A stretch of 62,266 bases of DNA from Rhodopseudomonas palustris JSC-3b (GTDB lineage: Bacteria; Pseudomonadota; Alphaproteobacteria; Rhizobiales; Xanthobacteraceae). A program made the position numbers and the translations under genes. The DNA lies in assembly GCA_000504425.1 (NCBI GenBank), contig KI632513.1, forward strand, positions 3,940,343 to 4,002,608, read 5' to 3'. The notes beneath the pieces were generated by a model, which did not search any database, was not told the origin of the DNA, and was given only the letters and a program-made list of their open reading frames with translations. Of this stretch, positions 52,819-62,266 are shown in pieces (the first letter of the stretch is position 1; every line of letters begins with the position of its first letter).

Positions 52819-53586
52819 ATGCAACCCGGTGCTTATATGGACGTAGCACAAGTTACGCTCTACGTTTTCTGGATCTTCTTCGCGGCGCTGATCTTCTATC
52901 TCCGCCGCGAAGACAAGCGGGAGGGCTATCCGCTGGTGTCGGATGCCGGCGGTCGCCGCCCGGTTTATGGCATTCCGTCTCCGCCGGAAGACAAGACCTT
53001 CCTGCTGCGCGGCGGCAAGACCGCTGTGGCTCCGGCCCGTCAGAACGACCGTGGCGACGCCCCGGTGGCTCCGACCGCTCCGTGGCCGGGCGCTCCGTAC
53101 GTCCCGACTGGCAACCCGTATGTCGACGGCGTCGGCCCGGGCTCCTATGCCAACCGTGAAGACGTTCCGGAACTGACCCTGGAAAATCAGCCGATCATCG
53201 TTCCGCTGCGTGTTGCCAAGGGCATCACCCTGGATCCGCGCGATCCGGATCCGCGTGGCATGAAGGTTATCGGCTGCGACGGTCAGGTCGGCGGCACCGT
53301 GGTGGAAGCCTGGGTGGACCGTGCCGAAGCGCTGATCCGTTACCTCGAAGTCGAGGTGAAGGGCGCCCGTGGCACCAAGCGCATCCTGCTGCCGCTGCCG
53401 TTCGCTCTCGTGAACCGTCCGAAGGGCTATGTGTCGGTTGACGCGATCCGCGGCGCTCAGTTCGCTGACGCCCCGACCACCGCCAAGGCCGACCAGGTCA
53501 CCAAGCGTGAAGAAGATCGCATCGTCGGCTTCTTCGGCGCTGGCACCCTGTACGCCACCCCGGAACGTTCGGAGTCGATCGTATGA
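52819..53586 (+). CDS. puhA: Photosynthetic reaction centre H subunit
   Basis: A 255-residue subunit with one N-terminal membrane helix (VTLYVFWIFFAALIFYLRRED) and a cytoplasmic domain (REGYPL, DPRDPDPRGM, YLEVEV). It caps the LM core and stabilises the QB site. It overlaps puhB by ATGA. Confidence 0.97.
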   Translation: MQPGAYMDVAQVTLYVFWIFFAALIFYLRREDKREGYPLVSDAGGRRPVYGIPSPPEDKTFLLRGGKTAVAPARQNDRGDAPVAPTAPWPGAPYVPTGNPYVDGVGPGSYANREDVPELTLENQPIIVPLRVAKGITLDPRDPDPRGMKVIGCDGQVGGTVVEAWVDRAEALIRYLEVEVKGARGTKRILLPLPFALVNRPKGYVSVDAIRGAQFADAPTTAKADQVTKREEDRIVGFFGAGTLYATPERSESIV

Positions 53587-54245
53587 CGCAAGACCGTAAC
53601 CAGCTTCATGAACTTCCCGCTCCGTTGCCGGAGGGGGAGCGCGTGATCTGGCAGGGCAGGCCGTCTCTTAAAGGCCTCGCCCTACGGTCGTTCCATGTCA
53701 GGGAGGCCGGCATTTATGTCGGCCTTCTCCTGGCCTGGAAAGGTTGGTCGACCTGGTCCGCGGGCGCACCTGCTGCTGACATCGCTGCAGCAATCGCGTG
53801 GGTGCTGATTCTCAGCGCGGGCGGCATCGGCCTGCTGTTTCTGTTGGCTTGGCAGTTTCGCCGTGCGAGCTGCTACACGCTGACCAACAAGCGCATTCTG
53901 TTTCAGTTCGGCGCGGCTCTGCCGATGTCGATGAATATTCCGCTCACCAAGATTGCCAATGTCGATCTCAAGCTCCGTGGTGACGGCAGCGGCGATATCG
54001 CGATCAAGGTGATCGATACCAAACGAGTTCCGTTCGTCATGCTGTGGCCGCACATCCGGCCGTGGCGCCTGACGTCCCCCGAGCCGTCGATGGTCTCAGT
54101 GCCAGATGCGACTTCGGTCGCGGCGACGCTCACCGAAGCCTTGGCTGCGGTGCAGGCCTCGCAAGCTGAGCAGGTCGTTCAAGGCCCGAGCGACGATCCT
54201 TCCATCGATACGCTCGGAAACCCACCCGCACCCGTCCCAGTCTGA
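53583..54245 (+). CDS. puhB: Photosynthetic complex assembly protein PuhB
   Basis: A 220-residue membrane protein. Near residue 18 EGERVIWQGRPSLKGLALR is typical, and a PH-like segment (YTLTNKRILFQFG, IPLTKIANVDLKLRG) follows two or three helices. It assists reaction centre assembly in Rhodobacter. Confidence 0.94.
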   Translation: MTQDRNQLHELPAPLPEGERVIWQGRPSLKGLALRSFHVREAGIYVGLLLAWKGWSTWSAGAPAADIAAAIAWVLILSAGGIGLLFLLAWQFRRASCYTLTNKRILFQFGAALPMSMNIPLTKIANVDLKLRGDGSGDIAIKVIDTKRVPFVMLWPHIRPWRLTSPEPSMVSVPDATSVAATLTEALAAVQASQAEQVVQGPSDDPSIDTLGNPPAPVPV

Positions 54246-54259
54246 CCCGGAGGTCCCCG

Positions 54260-54727
54260 ATGAACGAAGCCGCCCACAACCACGAAATCTACATTCCAAA
54301 GGGCGCGCTGATTGCCGCCGGGGCTCTTGTGGTTTTCGCGCTGGTGGCGGTGGCAGCTTCCCGGCTGACCGGCGTGGGGCAGGTCAAGATGACGCCCCCG
54401 CCCGTGGTGCAAAGCGTCGAGCTGCGTTTTGAAGACGCGGCCGACGGCTCCGTGCTGGTCTATTCCGCTGCCGACAACAAACTGATCGACTCGCTGGCTC
54501 CGGGCAGCAGCGGCTTTGTCCGTGTCGTGATGCGCGGCATGGCGCGTGAGCGCCGCCTCGCCGATGTTGGCAAGCAGCCGCCGTTCCGCTTGGCGCGCCA
54601 TGAAAACGGTCAGCTCACGCTCACCGATACCGCCAATAACAAGGTCATTGATCTCAACGCCTTTGGCGCCACTAACCAGGCGGCGTTTGCCCGCCTCATT
54701 GATAAAACAAAGGACGGCTCGAAATGA
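54260..54727 (+). CDS. puhC: Photosynthetic complex assembly protein PuhC
   Basis: A 155-residue protein with one N-terminal helix (GALIAAGALVVFALVAVAAS) and a periplasmic domain containing RFEDAADGSVLVYSA and RLARHENGQLTLTD. PuhC supports reaction-centre and LH complex assembly. It overlaps the next gene by 4 bases. Confidence 0.92.
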   Translation: MNEAAHNHEIYIPKGALIAAGALVVFALVAVAASRLTGVGQVKMTPPPVVQSVELRFEDAADGSVLVYSAADNKLIDSLAPGSSGFVRVVMRGMARERRLADVGKQPPFRLARHENGQLTLTDTANNKVIDLNAFGATNQAAFARLIDKTKDGSK

Positions 54728-55020
54728 GCCCGTTCGGGAAACGTTCAAGCTTCGAAGTACCTTGCACGGTCGACATCGAACAGACCGCCGACAGCTTTCA
54801 TGCCCACGTCATTCTTGACGGCGACATCGAAATCCGTCCCGGCGACGAAGTCACCGTTCACGATGCGCCGACCGATATCGCTTTCGGTGAGCGCATCGTG
54901 GTGCGCCGCATGGCCACCGTGGTGCGCGCCGGTCTGATCGACCGTCTGCGCGCCCGCCTGCAAGGCTACCTGGAATTGACAGAGCTGTACGAAGTCAGTT
55001 TCTCGAACGGGAGGGTTTGA
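54724..55020 (+). CDS. Conserved small protein between puhC and acsF
   Basis: A 98-residue soluble-looking protein beginning [20 protein letters not shown], with [22 protein letters not shown] and a basic C-terminal half ([21 protein letters not shown]). The middle resembles a small beta barrel. Genes of this size sit at this place in several photosynthesis clusters, but I cannot name the family or function. It overlaps both neighbours, so it is co-translated with puhC and acsF. Confidence 0.75.
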   Translation: MSPFGKRSSFEVPCTVDIEQTADSFHAHVILDGDIEIRPGDEVTVHDAPTDIAFGERIVVRRMATVVRAGLIDRLRARLQGYLELTELYEVSFSNGRV

Positions 55021-56123
55021 TGATTCCCATGGAAGGCGGAAGTCAGGCCGCAACACGGCCGAATTCGCGTCCGGCAATCAAGGGCAGCGTCGATAGCCTC
55101 AATATCGCGAAAGAGGACACGATCCTCACGCCGCGCTTCTACACCACCGACTACGACGCGATGGACCGGCTCGATGTCAGCCTGGTGCGCGCCGAGTGGA
55201 ATGCGATGATGAAGGAGCTGCGCGCCGACCATAACAAGTCGCATTTCAAAAAGCAGGACGAGTTCAACTACGATCTCGACCAGCTGCCGCCTGAACTGCG
55301 CAAGGAGTTCAAGGATTTTCTGGTCTCTTCGCTGACCGCTGAGTTCTCCGGCTGTGTGCTGTATTCCGAGATCAAGAAGCGGATCAAGAACAAAGAGATC
55401 CAGGAGCTGTTCGGCATGCTCAGCCGCGATGAAGCGCGGCACGCCGGCTTCATCAACGAGATCCTCAAGGATCACGGCATCGGCGTCGATCTCAGCTTCC
55501 TGACCAAGGTCAAGAAGTACACCTACTTCAAGCCGAAATTCATCTTCTACGCGACCTATCTGTCCGAGAAGATCGGCTACGCGCGCTACATCACCATCTA
55601 TCGTCAGATGGAGCGCCATCCTGAACGCCAGTTCCATCCGATCTTTCGCTGGTTCGAACGCTGGTGCAACGATGAGTTCCGGCACGGCGAGGCGTTCGCG
55701 CTGCTGATGCGCGCTGATCCGTCGCTGCTGCGCGGCTTTAATAAGCTCTGGATCCGCTTCTTCCTGCTCGCGGTGTTCGCTACAATGTATGTGCGTGACC
55801 ACATGCGACCGGCCTTCCATCAGGCTCTCGGGATCGATGCGTCCGACTACGATCTGCAGGTGTTCCGGATCACCACCGAAATCTCTCGGCAAGTGTTTCC
55901 GGTGACCCTCAACATCGATGATCCGCGTTTCATGGCCGGGCTCGATCGGCTGTATCGGATCGCGGTGAAGATCGAGGATAGTCGCATCCAGGGCGGTGTG
56001 ATGGGAGCGGTCAAGCGTCCGCTTTTGGCGGCGCGTGCGGCGCTCACTTTCGCCCGGCTGTACTTGCTGCCGGCCAAACGCAACGAATTGCCTCGCGAGA
56101 TCGGTCTGCGACCGGCTTGGTGA
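55020..56123 (+). CDS. acsF: Mg-protoporphyrin IX monomethyl ester (oxidative) cyclase
   Basis: A 367-residue diiron enzyme that forms ring E with O2. Diiron ligands appear in [28 protein letters not shown] and [12 protein letters not shown]. The ATG at 55020 overlaps the previous stop and has GGGAGG upstream. No oxygen-independent bchE is in the window. Confidence 0.96.
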   Translation: MIPMEGGSQAATRPNSRPAIKGSVDSLNIAKEDTILTPRFYTTDYDAMDRLDVSLVRAEWNAMMKELRADHNKSHFKKQDEFNYDLDQLPPELRKEFKDFLVSSLTAEFSGCVLYSEIKKRIKNKEIQELFGMLSRDEARHAGFINEILKDHGIGVDLSFLTKVKKYTYFKPKFIFYATYLSEKIGYARYITIYRQMERHPERQFHPIFRWFERWCNDEFRHGEAFALLMRADPSLLRGFNKLWIRFFLLAVFATMYVRDHMRPAFHQALGIDASDYDLQVFRITTEISRQVFPVTLNIDDPRFMAGLDRLYRIAVKIEDSRIQGGVMGAVKRPLLAARAALTFARLYLLPAKRNELPREIGLRPAW

Positions 56124-56136
56124 GGGGAGTGATGAC

Positions 56137-57216
56137 ATGGCCCTATATCTTGGTCCACCGATCTATGCGGCGTTCGTATGGTGGTTCAGCACTGGGGCCG
56201 TGCTGCTGCTGATCGGCAGCGTCAGCCAATCGCGCAGCCTACGATTGGTGTTTGCCGGCGGGCTGCTGACCATTGCGCTTTGCGGCCTGTCGGTCACCGC
56301 CAATGACAGCAGCGTCGCGGCGGCCTACATGGCCTTCACCTGCATCATCTGTCTGTGGGGCGCGCAGGAAATCGCGTTTCTGTCGGGCTGGCTGACCGGG
56401 CCGCGCCCGGAGCCGTGCCCGCCCGATGCGCAGGGCTTTATCCGCTTTGCTTATGCGGTGCAGGCGATTCTCTATCACGAGCTGTCGCTGCTGGTGTGCG
56501 GCGCGCTGGTGATCGCCTTGACCTGGAACGCCGACAATCAGGTCGGGCTGTGGACCTATGCCGCGCTCTATGTGCTGCGACAGAGCGCCAAGCTCAACCT
56601 GTTCCTGGGCGTGCCGGTCACCAATGCCGAGCTGATGCCCGACAGCGTTCAGTTCCTGAAGACTTACTTCGCTCGCAAGCCGGTCAGCGCGTTCTTCCCG
56701 CTGTCGGTGACGCTGGCGACTGCCGTGCTCGTCATCATGATCCAACGGATCGTCGAAGTCGCGGCGACGCCGTCAGATGTTGTGGGATTGACGCTGGTTT
56801 CGACACTGTTCGCACTCGGTGTCGTCGAACATTGGTTTATGCTGCTTCCGCTTCCCGCTTTGACGCTTTGGAGCTGGGGCATGCGTTCAGGTCTGCCGCC
56901 GGAGAACACCGCTATGGAACCGAATCTTTCCGCAGATAACAGCACAGTCACGCAAGTTCAGCGTGCGACGCCCGAGATCGTCGAACCGATGCCTGCTGCA
57001 GCTGATGTGCGGCCGGCCGGGCAGCCGCAGCTCGTCGTGGTGCAGAACACCCGCCAGGACGACGTGCCGGTGAAAAAGAGCAACTGCGCGCGCCAGCGTC
57101 TCGAAGATCAGTTCCGGCAGACCTTCCTGCAGCAGCATCCGCGCAGCGAGCTGGCGACCGCGGCGCGGCTCGGCACCATCAACGAGCCGACCACGGTCAA
57201 CAGCCGAGGCTCGTAA
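56137..57216 (+). CDS. puhE: PuhE protein with long C-terminal extension
   Basis: A 359-residue protein. The first 270 residues are hydrophobic with seven or eight helices and GAQEIAFLSGWLTGP, typical of PuhE, which influences bacteriochlorophyll synthesis in Rhodobacter. After LWSWGMRSG comes about 90 residues of hydrophilic chain (AMEPNLSADNS to TTVNSRGS) not expected in the roughly 275-residue family. The tail could be a separate domain with its own internal ATG (56912). hemA, which follows in Rhodopseudomonas, is not here. Confidence 0.85.
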   Translation: MALYLGPPIYAAFVWWFSTGAVLLLIGSVSQSRSLRLVFAGGLLTIALCGLSVTANDSSVAAAYMAFTCIICLWGAQEIAFLSGWLTGPRPEPCPPDAQGFIRFAYAVQAILYHELSLLVCGALVIALTWNADNQVGLWTYAALYVLRQSAKLNLFLGVPVTNAELMPDSVQFLKTYFARKPVSAFFPLSVTLATAVLVIMIQRIVEVAATPSDVVGLTLVSTLFALGVVEHWFMLLPLPALTLWSWGMRSGLPPENTAMEPNLSADNSTVTQVQRATPEIVEPMPAAADVRPAGQPQLVVVQNTRQDDVPVKKSNCARQRLEDQFRQTFLQQHPRSELATAARLGTINEPTTVNSRGS

Positions 57217-57234
57217 GCGTTGCCAAGTGGTCAT

Positions 57235-57263
57235 GGTCATCGCGCCGTCCGGCCGCGATGACC
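57235..57263. terminator. Hairpin after puhE
   Basis: A perfect 10-bp stem GGTCATCGCG with CGCGATGACC and a 9-nt loop, 19 bp after the puhE stop. No T run follows. Confidence 0.5.
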
Positions 57264-57718
57264 GCGCGCCGCGTTGGTGCGGGCTGTGCTGCGACTTCGG
57301 CCCTGCAGCGCGTTACCCCGGCGCAGCAACCGGCATGATCGCGCTGCGATTCGATGATCATCGTCTTTGGTGATCGTCACCCCTCTGTTTGATCGTCACC
57401 GGGACTTCTGAGACGGTCAGCCGCGGCGACGCCGCGGGCAGCGTGCCAGCCTGATGGCGGCACGACCGCTTCCCCACCATCGTCATCCCTGGGTGCACGG
57501 TCCGCGACAGGATCTTTGTGGCCCAAGCTTCGCGGCAAGCACTGGCGGCAAGCTCGGCGTCTTTGTGGTGCCCTCGGACAGCTCTCGTCGGCAGGGCACA
57601 TGCAGCAGGCAAGTCCGGCGTAGTTGAGCGCTCCTCGTGAAAGAACATCCCGCGTATCTGAAGCCGTTGCTGGCACGTGCCGCATCGGAGGGGTGATGGC
57701 TTCCGCAGAGCAGACTCT

Positions 57719-57772
57719 TTCCCTCCCCCTTGCGGGGAGGGTGGCCGGCCGTAAGGCCGGTCGGGTGGGGGT
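57719..57772 (+). repeat. CCCTCCCCC-type palindromic repeat, copy 1
   Basis: Consists of CCCTCCCCCTTGCGGGGAGG, then GGCCGGCCGTAAGGCCGG and GGGTGGGGG. Copies in both orientations lie at 61879-62012. Confidence 0.8.
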
Positions 57773-57841
57773 ATCAAATCGTACGCTTACGATTGCGATA
57801 GCGTCAGTGGTTGACCAAATCGACGCGGACGGTGACCAGCT

Positions 57842-58804
57842 CTAACTCCGCTTCGCCTTCTCCGCAGGGCGCTGCGTGCGGCTGCGCGGTTTTGGCAAAA
57901 ATTGCGAGCCGCTGACGCTGAGAAAATCTAGCATGGCGCGCGCCGGCGGCAGCAGCACCTTGTCCTTGCGGGCGACCACGAACCATTGCCGCACCACCGG
58001 CAGCCCGACCACATCGAGAATCACCAGCCGGCGCTCGTCGAGTTCGGTGGCCACGGTATGGGCCGAGATGAAGGAGATACCGAGCCCGGCGATCACCGCC
58101 TGTTTGATGGTCTCGTTGCTGCTCATCTCCATGCCGATCTCCGGCTGAATGCCTGCCGATTCGAACAGCTGCTCCATCAGGCTGCGGGTGCCTGATCCCG
58201 GCTCGCGGGTCAGGAAAGTTTCTTCGGCGAGCTTGCTGACCGGAATGCGCTGCTTCTTGGCAAAGGGATGCGCAGTCGGCGCGATGATGACATGCGGGTG
58301 GTCGCCGATCAGGTGCACGATCATGTCCATATCGACCGGCGGCCGGCCCATGATCGCGATGTCGAGATCGTAATTGCGCAGCGCGTTGCCCATGTCCTGG
58401 CGGTTGCCGATCGACAGCTGCACCTTCACCTTCGGGTGCATCTTCTGAAACGCGGATATGGCGTAGGGCACGAAGTATTTTGCGGTCGACACCGCGCCGA
58501 TCGAGATCCGGCCCGCGGTCTTGCCGGCGATCATGTCGAGCGACGCTTCGCACGCGCCGAGTGCGGCTTCGACGCGCTCGCTGAGCGCCAACACCTCGCG
58601 CCCGGCATCGGTCAGCAGCATGCCTTCGGTGGTGCGCTGGATCAGCGGCAGCCCCGCCAGTTCCTGCAGATTGCGCAGCTGCAGCGTCACCGCCGGCTGG
58701 GTGAGATGCAGCTTGTTGGCGGCGGCGGTGATGCTGCCATTGGCCGAGAGCGCGGCGAGCGCGCGCAATTGCCGGATCGAGACGGAACGGAACTGTTTGG
58801 CCAT
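57842..58804 (-). CDS. cbbR: LysR-type regulator of the cbb operon
   Basis: A 320-residue LysR regulator. The N-terminal helix-turn-helix is SITAAANKLHLTQPAVTLQLRNLQ (here positions 23-46, split) and the effector domain has AVSTAKYFVPYAI and EPGSGTRSLMEQLF, typical of CbbR. Start is the ATG at 58804; the open frame upstream overlaps the operator. It is divergent from cbbL, 157 bp apart. Confidence 0.93.
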   Translation of the reverse strand: MAKQFRSVSIRQLRALAALSANGSITAAANKLHLTQPAVTLQLRNLQELAGLPLIQRTTEGMLLTDAGREVLALSERVEAALGACEASLDMIAGKTAGRISIGAVSTAKYFVPYAISAFQKMHPKVKVQLSIGNRQDMGNALRNYDLDIAIMGRPPVDMDMIVHLIGDHPHVIIAPTAHPFAKKQRIPVSKLAEETFLTREPGSGTRSLMEQLFESAGIQPEIGMEMSSNETIKQAVIAGLGISFISAHTVATELDERRLVILDVVGLPVVRQWFVVARKDKVLLPPARAMLDFLSVSGSQFLPKPRSRTQRPAEKAKRS

Positions 58805-60419
<1,615 letters not shown>

Positions 60420-60430
60420 GGAGCCGCACC

Positions 60431-60856
60431 ATGCGTATGACCCAAGGTTGTTTCTCATATCTGCCCGACCTCACCGACGAGCAGATCACCAAGCAGATCC
60501 AATACGCGCTGTCGAAGGGCTGGGCGGTGAATATCGAGTTCACCGACGATCCGCATCCGCGCAACACCTATTGGGAGATGTGGGGCGTGCCGATGTTCGA
60601 TCTGCAGGACGCCGCCGGCGTGATGATGGAACTGAACGAATGCCGCAAGGTATATGGCGATCGCTATATCCGGCTGTCGGCGTTCGACTCTAGCCACGGC
60701 TGGGAGTCGCTGCGGCTGTCGTTCATCGTCAACCGTCCCAAGGATGAGCCGGGCTTCCGCCTGGGCCGTCAGGAGATCGGCGGCCGGTCGATCCGCTACA
60801 CCACCGCGTCCTACGCGGTCGATCGTCCCGAGGGCGACCGCTACGGTGGCTCATGA
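60431..60856 (+). CDS. cbbS: RuBisCO small subunit, form IC
   Basis: A 141-residue small subunit with [20 protein letters not shown] and [12 protein letters not shown]. The C-terminal extension ending [10 protein letters not shown], beyond the green-type length, is typical of red-type RuBisCO. It lies 11 bp after cbbL and overlaps cbbX by ATGA. Confidence 0.97.
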   Translation: MRMTQGCFSYLPDLTDEQITKQIQYALSKGWAVNIEFTDDPHPRNTYWEMWGVPMFDLQDAAGVMMELNECRKVYGDRYIRLSAFDSSHGWESLRLSFIVNRPKDEPGFRLGRQEIGGRSIRYTTASYAVDRPEGDRYGGS

Positions 60857-61776
60857 CGGAGCAAGTCGCACCGGACACTGTGACCGCGGCTGAGGCCGCG
60901 GTCGACCTCCGCAAGGAGTTCGCCGAGGTCGGCATCGGCGAGGTGCTCGATCAGCTCGACCGTGAGCTGATCGGCCTCAAGCCGGTGAAAACGCGGATTC
61001 GCGAGATCGCCTCGCTGCTGCTGATCGAGCGGCTGCGCAAGCGCATGGGCCTGACCACCGAGACGCCGACGCTGCACATGTCGTTCACCGGCAATCCCGG
61101 CACCGGCAAGACCACGGTCGCGCTGCGCATGGCGTCGATTCTGCACAAGCTCGGCTTCGTGCGCCGCGGCCATGTGGTGTCGGTGACGCGCGACGAACTG
61201 GTCGGGCAATATATCGGCCACACCGCGCCGAAAACCAAGGAAGTACTGAAGAAGGCGATGGGCGGCGTGCTGTTCATCGACGAGGCCTATTATCTCTATC
61301 GCCCCGAGAACGAGCGCGACTACGGCCAGGAAGCGATCGAGATTCTGCTTCAAGTGATGGAAAACCAGCGCGACGATCTGGTGGTGATCCTCGCCGGCTA
61401 TGGCGATCGCATGGATCGGTTCTTCCAGAGCAATCCCGGCTTTCGCTCGCGGATCGCCCATCACATCGACTTCCCCGATTATAACGACGACGAACTGCTG
61501 GCGATCGCCGAATTGATGCTGCACGACATGAACTACAAGTTCGATGCCGCGGCGCGTTCGGCGTTCGAGCGTTACATCGCGATCCGCAAGGCCCAGCCGC
61601 TATTCTCCAATGCCCGCTCGGTGCGCAACGCGCTCGATCGCATCCGGCTGCGGCAGGCCAACCGGCTGGTGTCCGATCTCGACCGGGTGCTGAGCGCCGA
61701 CGACATCATGACGCTCGACGCCGCCGACGTGCTGGCCAGCCGGGTTTTTGAGAAAGGACCGGGCGGGGCAGGGTGA
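60853..61776 (+). CDS. cbbX: RuBisCO activase CbbX
   Basis: A 307-residue AAA+ ATPase that removes inhibitory sugar phosphates from red-type RuBisCO. Walker A is [17 protein letters not shown] near residues 74-90, Walker B is [22 protein letters not shown] near 138 and the arginine-finger region [15 protein letters not shown] follows. Confidence 0.97.
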   Translation: MTEQVAPDTVTAAEAAVDLRKEFAEVGIGEVLDQLDRELIGLKPVKTRIREIASLLLIERLRKRMGLTTETPTLHMSFTGNPGTGKTTVALRMASILHKLGFVRRGHVVSVTRDELVGQYIGHTAPKTKEVLKKAMGGVLFIDEAYYLYRPENERDYGQEAIEILLQVMENQRDDLVVILAGYGDRMDRFFQSNPGFRSRIAHHIDFPDYNDDELLAIAELMLHDMNYKFDAAARSAFERYIAIRKAQPLFSNARSVRNALDRIRLRQANRLVSDLDRVLSADDIMTLDAADVLASRVFEKGPGGAG

Positions 61777-61878
61777 GGGGAGGGCGCGTGGGCTTTGACG
61801 GCGCACTGGCGGTGACGAACTGATCCGAGTTCGCCGTGAGAGTGAGCTGATTGATGTTATTGCGATGACGCTATCGGT

Positions 61879-62012
61879 CTCCCTCCCCCTCGCGGGGAGG
61901 GTCGGCCGAGCGCAGCGGAGGCCGGGGTGGGGGGCTTGCGTGCTGACTGTGTGATGGACCCCCACCCGACCGGCCTGACGGCCGGCCACCCTCCCCGCAA
62001 GGGGGAGGGAGG
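61879..62012. repeat. CCCTCCCCC-type repeat pair in inverted orientation
   Basis: Copy 2 at 61879-61934 runs forward and copy 3 at 61958-62012 is its near reverse complement, so the pair can fold into a long hairpin. It may also act as a transcript end for cbbLSX. Confidence 0.75.
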
Positions 62013-62132
62013 AGTTCGTTGCGCGGCGCTCACTCAGGTCTGAATGCAGAGTCGCCTATTCGCGCTCGGCCAATAGTCCCCGAACAAACAGCCCAGCCTT
62101 GCTGTAGCTATCGCGTCATCAGCAGCGCGGTC

Positions 62133-62200
62133 ACCTCTCCCCGCGTGCGGGGAGAGGTCGTCCGGCGTCGCGTAGCGACAGCCGGCGGGTGAGGGGGCTT
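62133..62200 (+). repeat. CTCTCCCCGC-type hairpin repeat
   Basis: CCTCTCCCCGCGTGCGGGGA, then GAGG, followed by GTCCGGCGTCGCGTAGCGAC and GCCGGCGGGTGAGGGGG. It is similar in style to intergenic units common in this bacterial family. Confidence 0.6.
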
Positions 62201-62233
62201 ATCAATTCAGCCGAGCGTCTCGATGTGAAGCGA

Positions 62234-62266
<33 letters not shown>

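Larger units (their letters stand above)
57217..57841. other. Repeat-containing intergenic region between puhE and cbbR
   Basis: No convincing gene is present. A hairpin (57235-57263) follows puhE and a palindromic GC repeat lies at 57719-57772. The middle (57420-57660) has open frames on the minus strand without recognisable domains or start sites. Confidence 0.55.

Noticed and set aside
57358-57777. Minus-strand open frame of 139 codons between puhE and cbbR
   Set aside because: Runs through a palindromic repeat, has no ribosome site or domain, and looks like translated intergenic sequence.

Overview
This window is an almost complete photosynthesis gene cluster of an alphaproteobacterial purple bacterium, with a Calvin-cycle RuBisCO operon attached. 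Gene content and order point to the Nitrobacteraceae (Bradyrhizobiaceae): a photosynthetic Bradyrhizobium or a close Rhodopseudomonas relative. The supporting signs are spirilloxanthin-type carotenoid genes (crtI, B, C, D, E, F, no crtA), pufQBALM without pufC, a single ppsR, an oxygen-dependent cyclase (acsF), a BciB-type 8-vinyl reductase, and form IC RuBisCO with cbbX right after the puh/acsF operon. The genus is inferred, not proven. The sequence begins inside or beside an insertion sequence and ends in a 31-nt C run that looks like an assembly artefact.

Layout. (1) 1-1070: IS630-type element with a -1 frameshift signal. (2) 1068-6063, minus strand: PA2169/DUF2383 protein, bciB, an alpha/beta hydrolase fused to a membrane domain, a DUF3422 protein. 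(3) 6355-10165, plus: a divergent hemC, then bchI-bchD. (4) 10460-14020: sensor/regulator island with a PAS-PAS-AraC regulator, a chemoreceptor and a small coupled protein. (5) 14183-21477: hemE, then a divergent alpha/beta hydrolase, bchO, crtI-crtB, hemF and two tiny paralogous membrane proteins. (6) 21511-26212: crtDC divergent from crtEF. (7) 26296-34038: superoperon bchCXYZ-pufQBALM. (8) 34229-39596: ppsR, bchG, an MFS transporter of the PucC family, bchP, tspO. (9) 40021-42293: small membrane protein, cytochrome c2 and the cobalamin-binding AerR/PpaA regulator. (10) 42428-57216: bchFNBHLM-lhaA-puhABC-unknown-acsF-puhE, mostly overlapping start/stop codons. (11) 57842-61776: cbbR divergent from cbbLSX.

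How the parts fit. hemC, hemE and hemF feed protoporphyrin. BchHID inserts Mg, BchM methylates, AcsF closes ring E with O2, BciB reduces the 8-vinyl group, BchLNB and BchXYZ reduce rings D and B, BchF and BchC modify the ring A side chain, and BchG and BchP add and reduce the tail. Crt enzymes make the carotenoid; puf and puh genes make the LH1-reaction-centre core. Cytochrome c2 is the likely electron donor because pufC is absent. Regulation is visible in the sequence: perfect or near-perfect TGT-N12-ACA PpsR boxes lie before crtI, between crtD and crtE, before bchC and before cycA, and weaker ones between aerR and bchF. The 8-bp gap between paired boxes recurs at two promoters.

The most interesting less-explained items are a pufB leader made of consecutive short hairpins, four with GNRA-type loops; a pair of 44- and 54-residue paralogous membrane proteins beside hemF; a PAS-PAS-AraC regulator and chemoreceptor inside the cluster; and a long C-terminal extension on PuhE.
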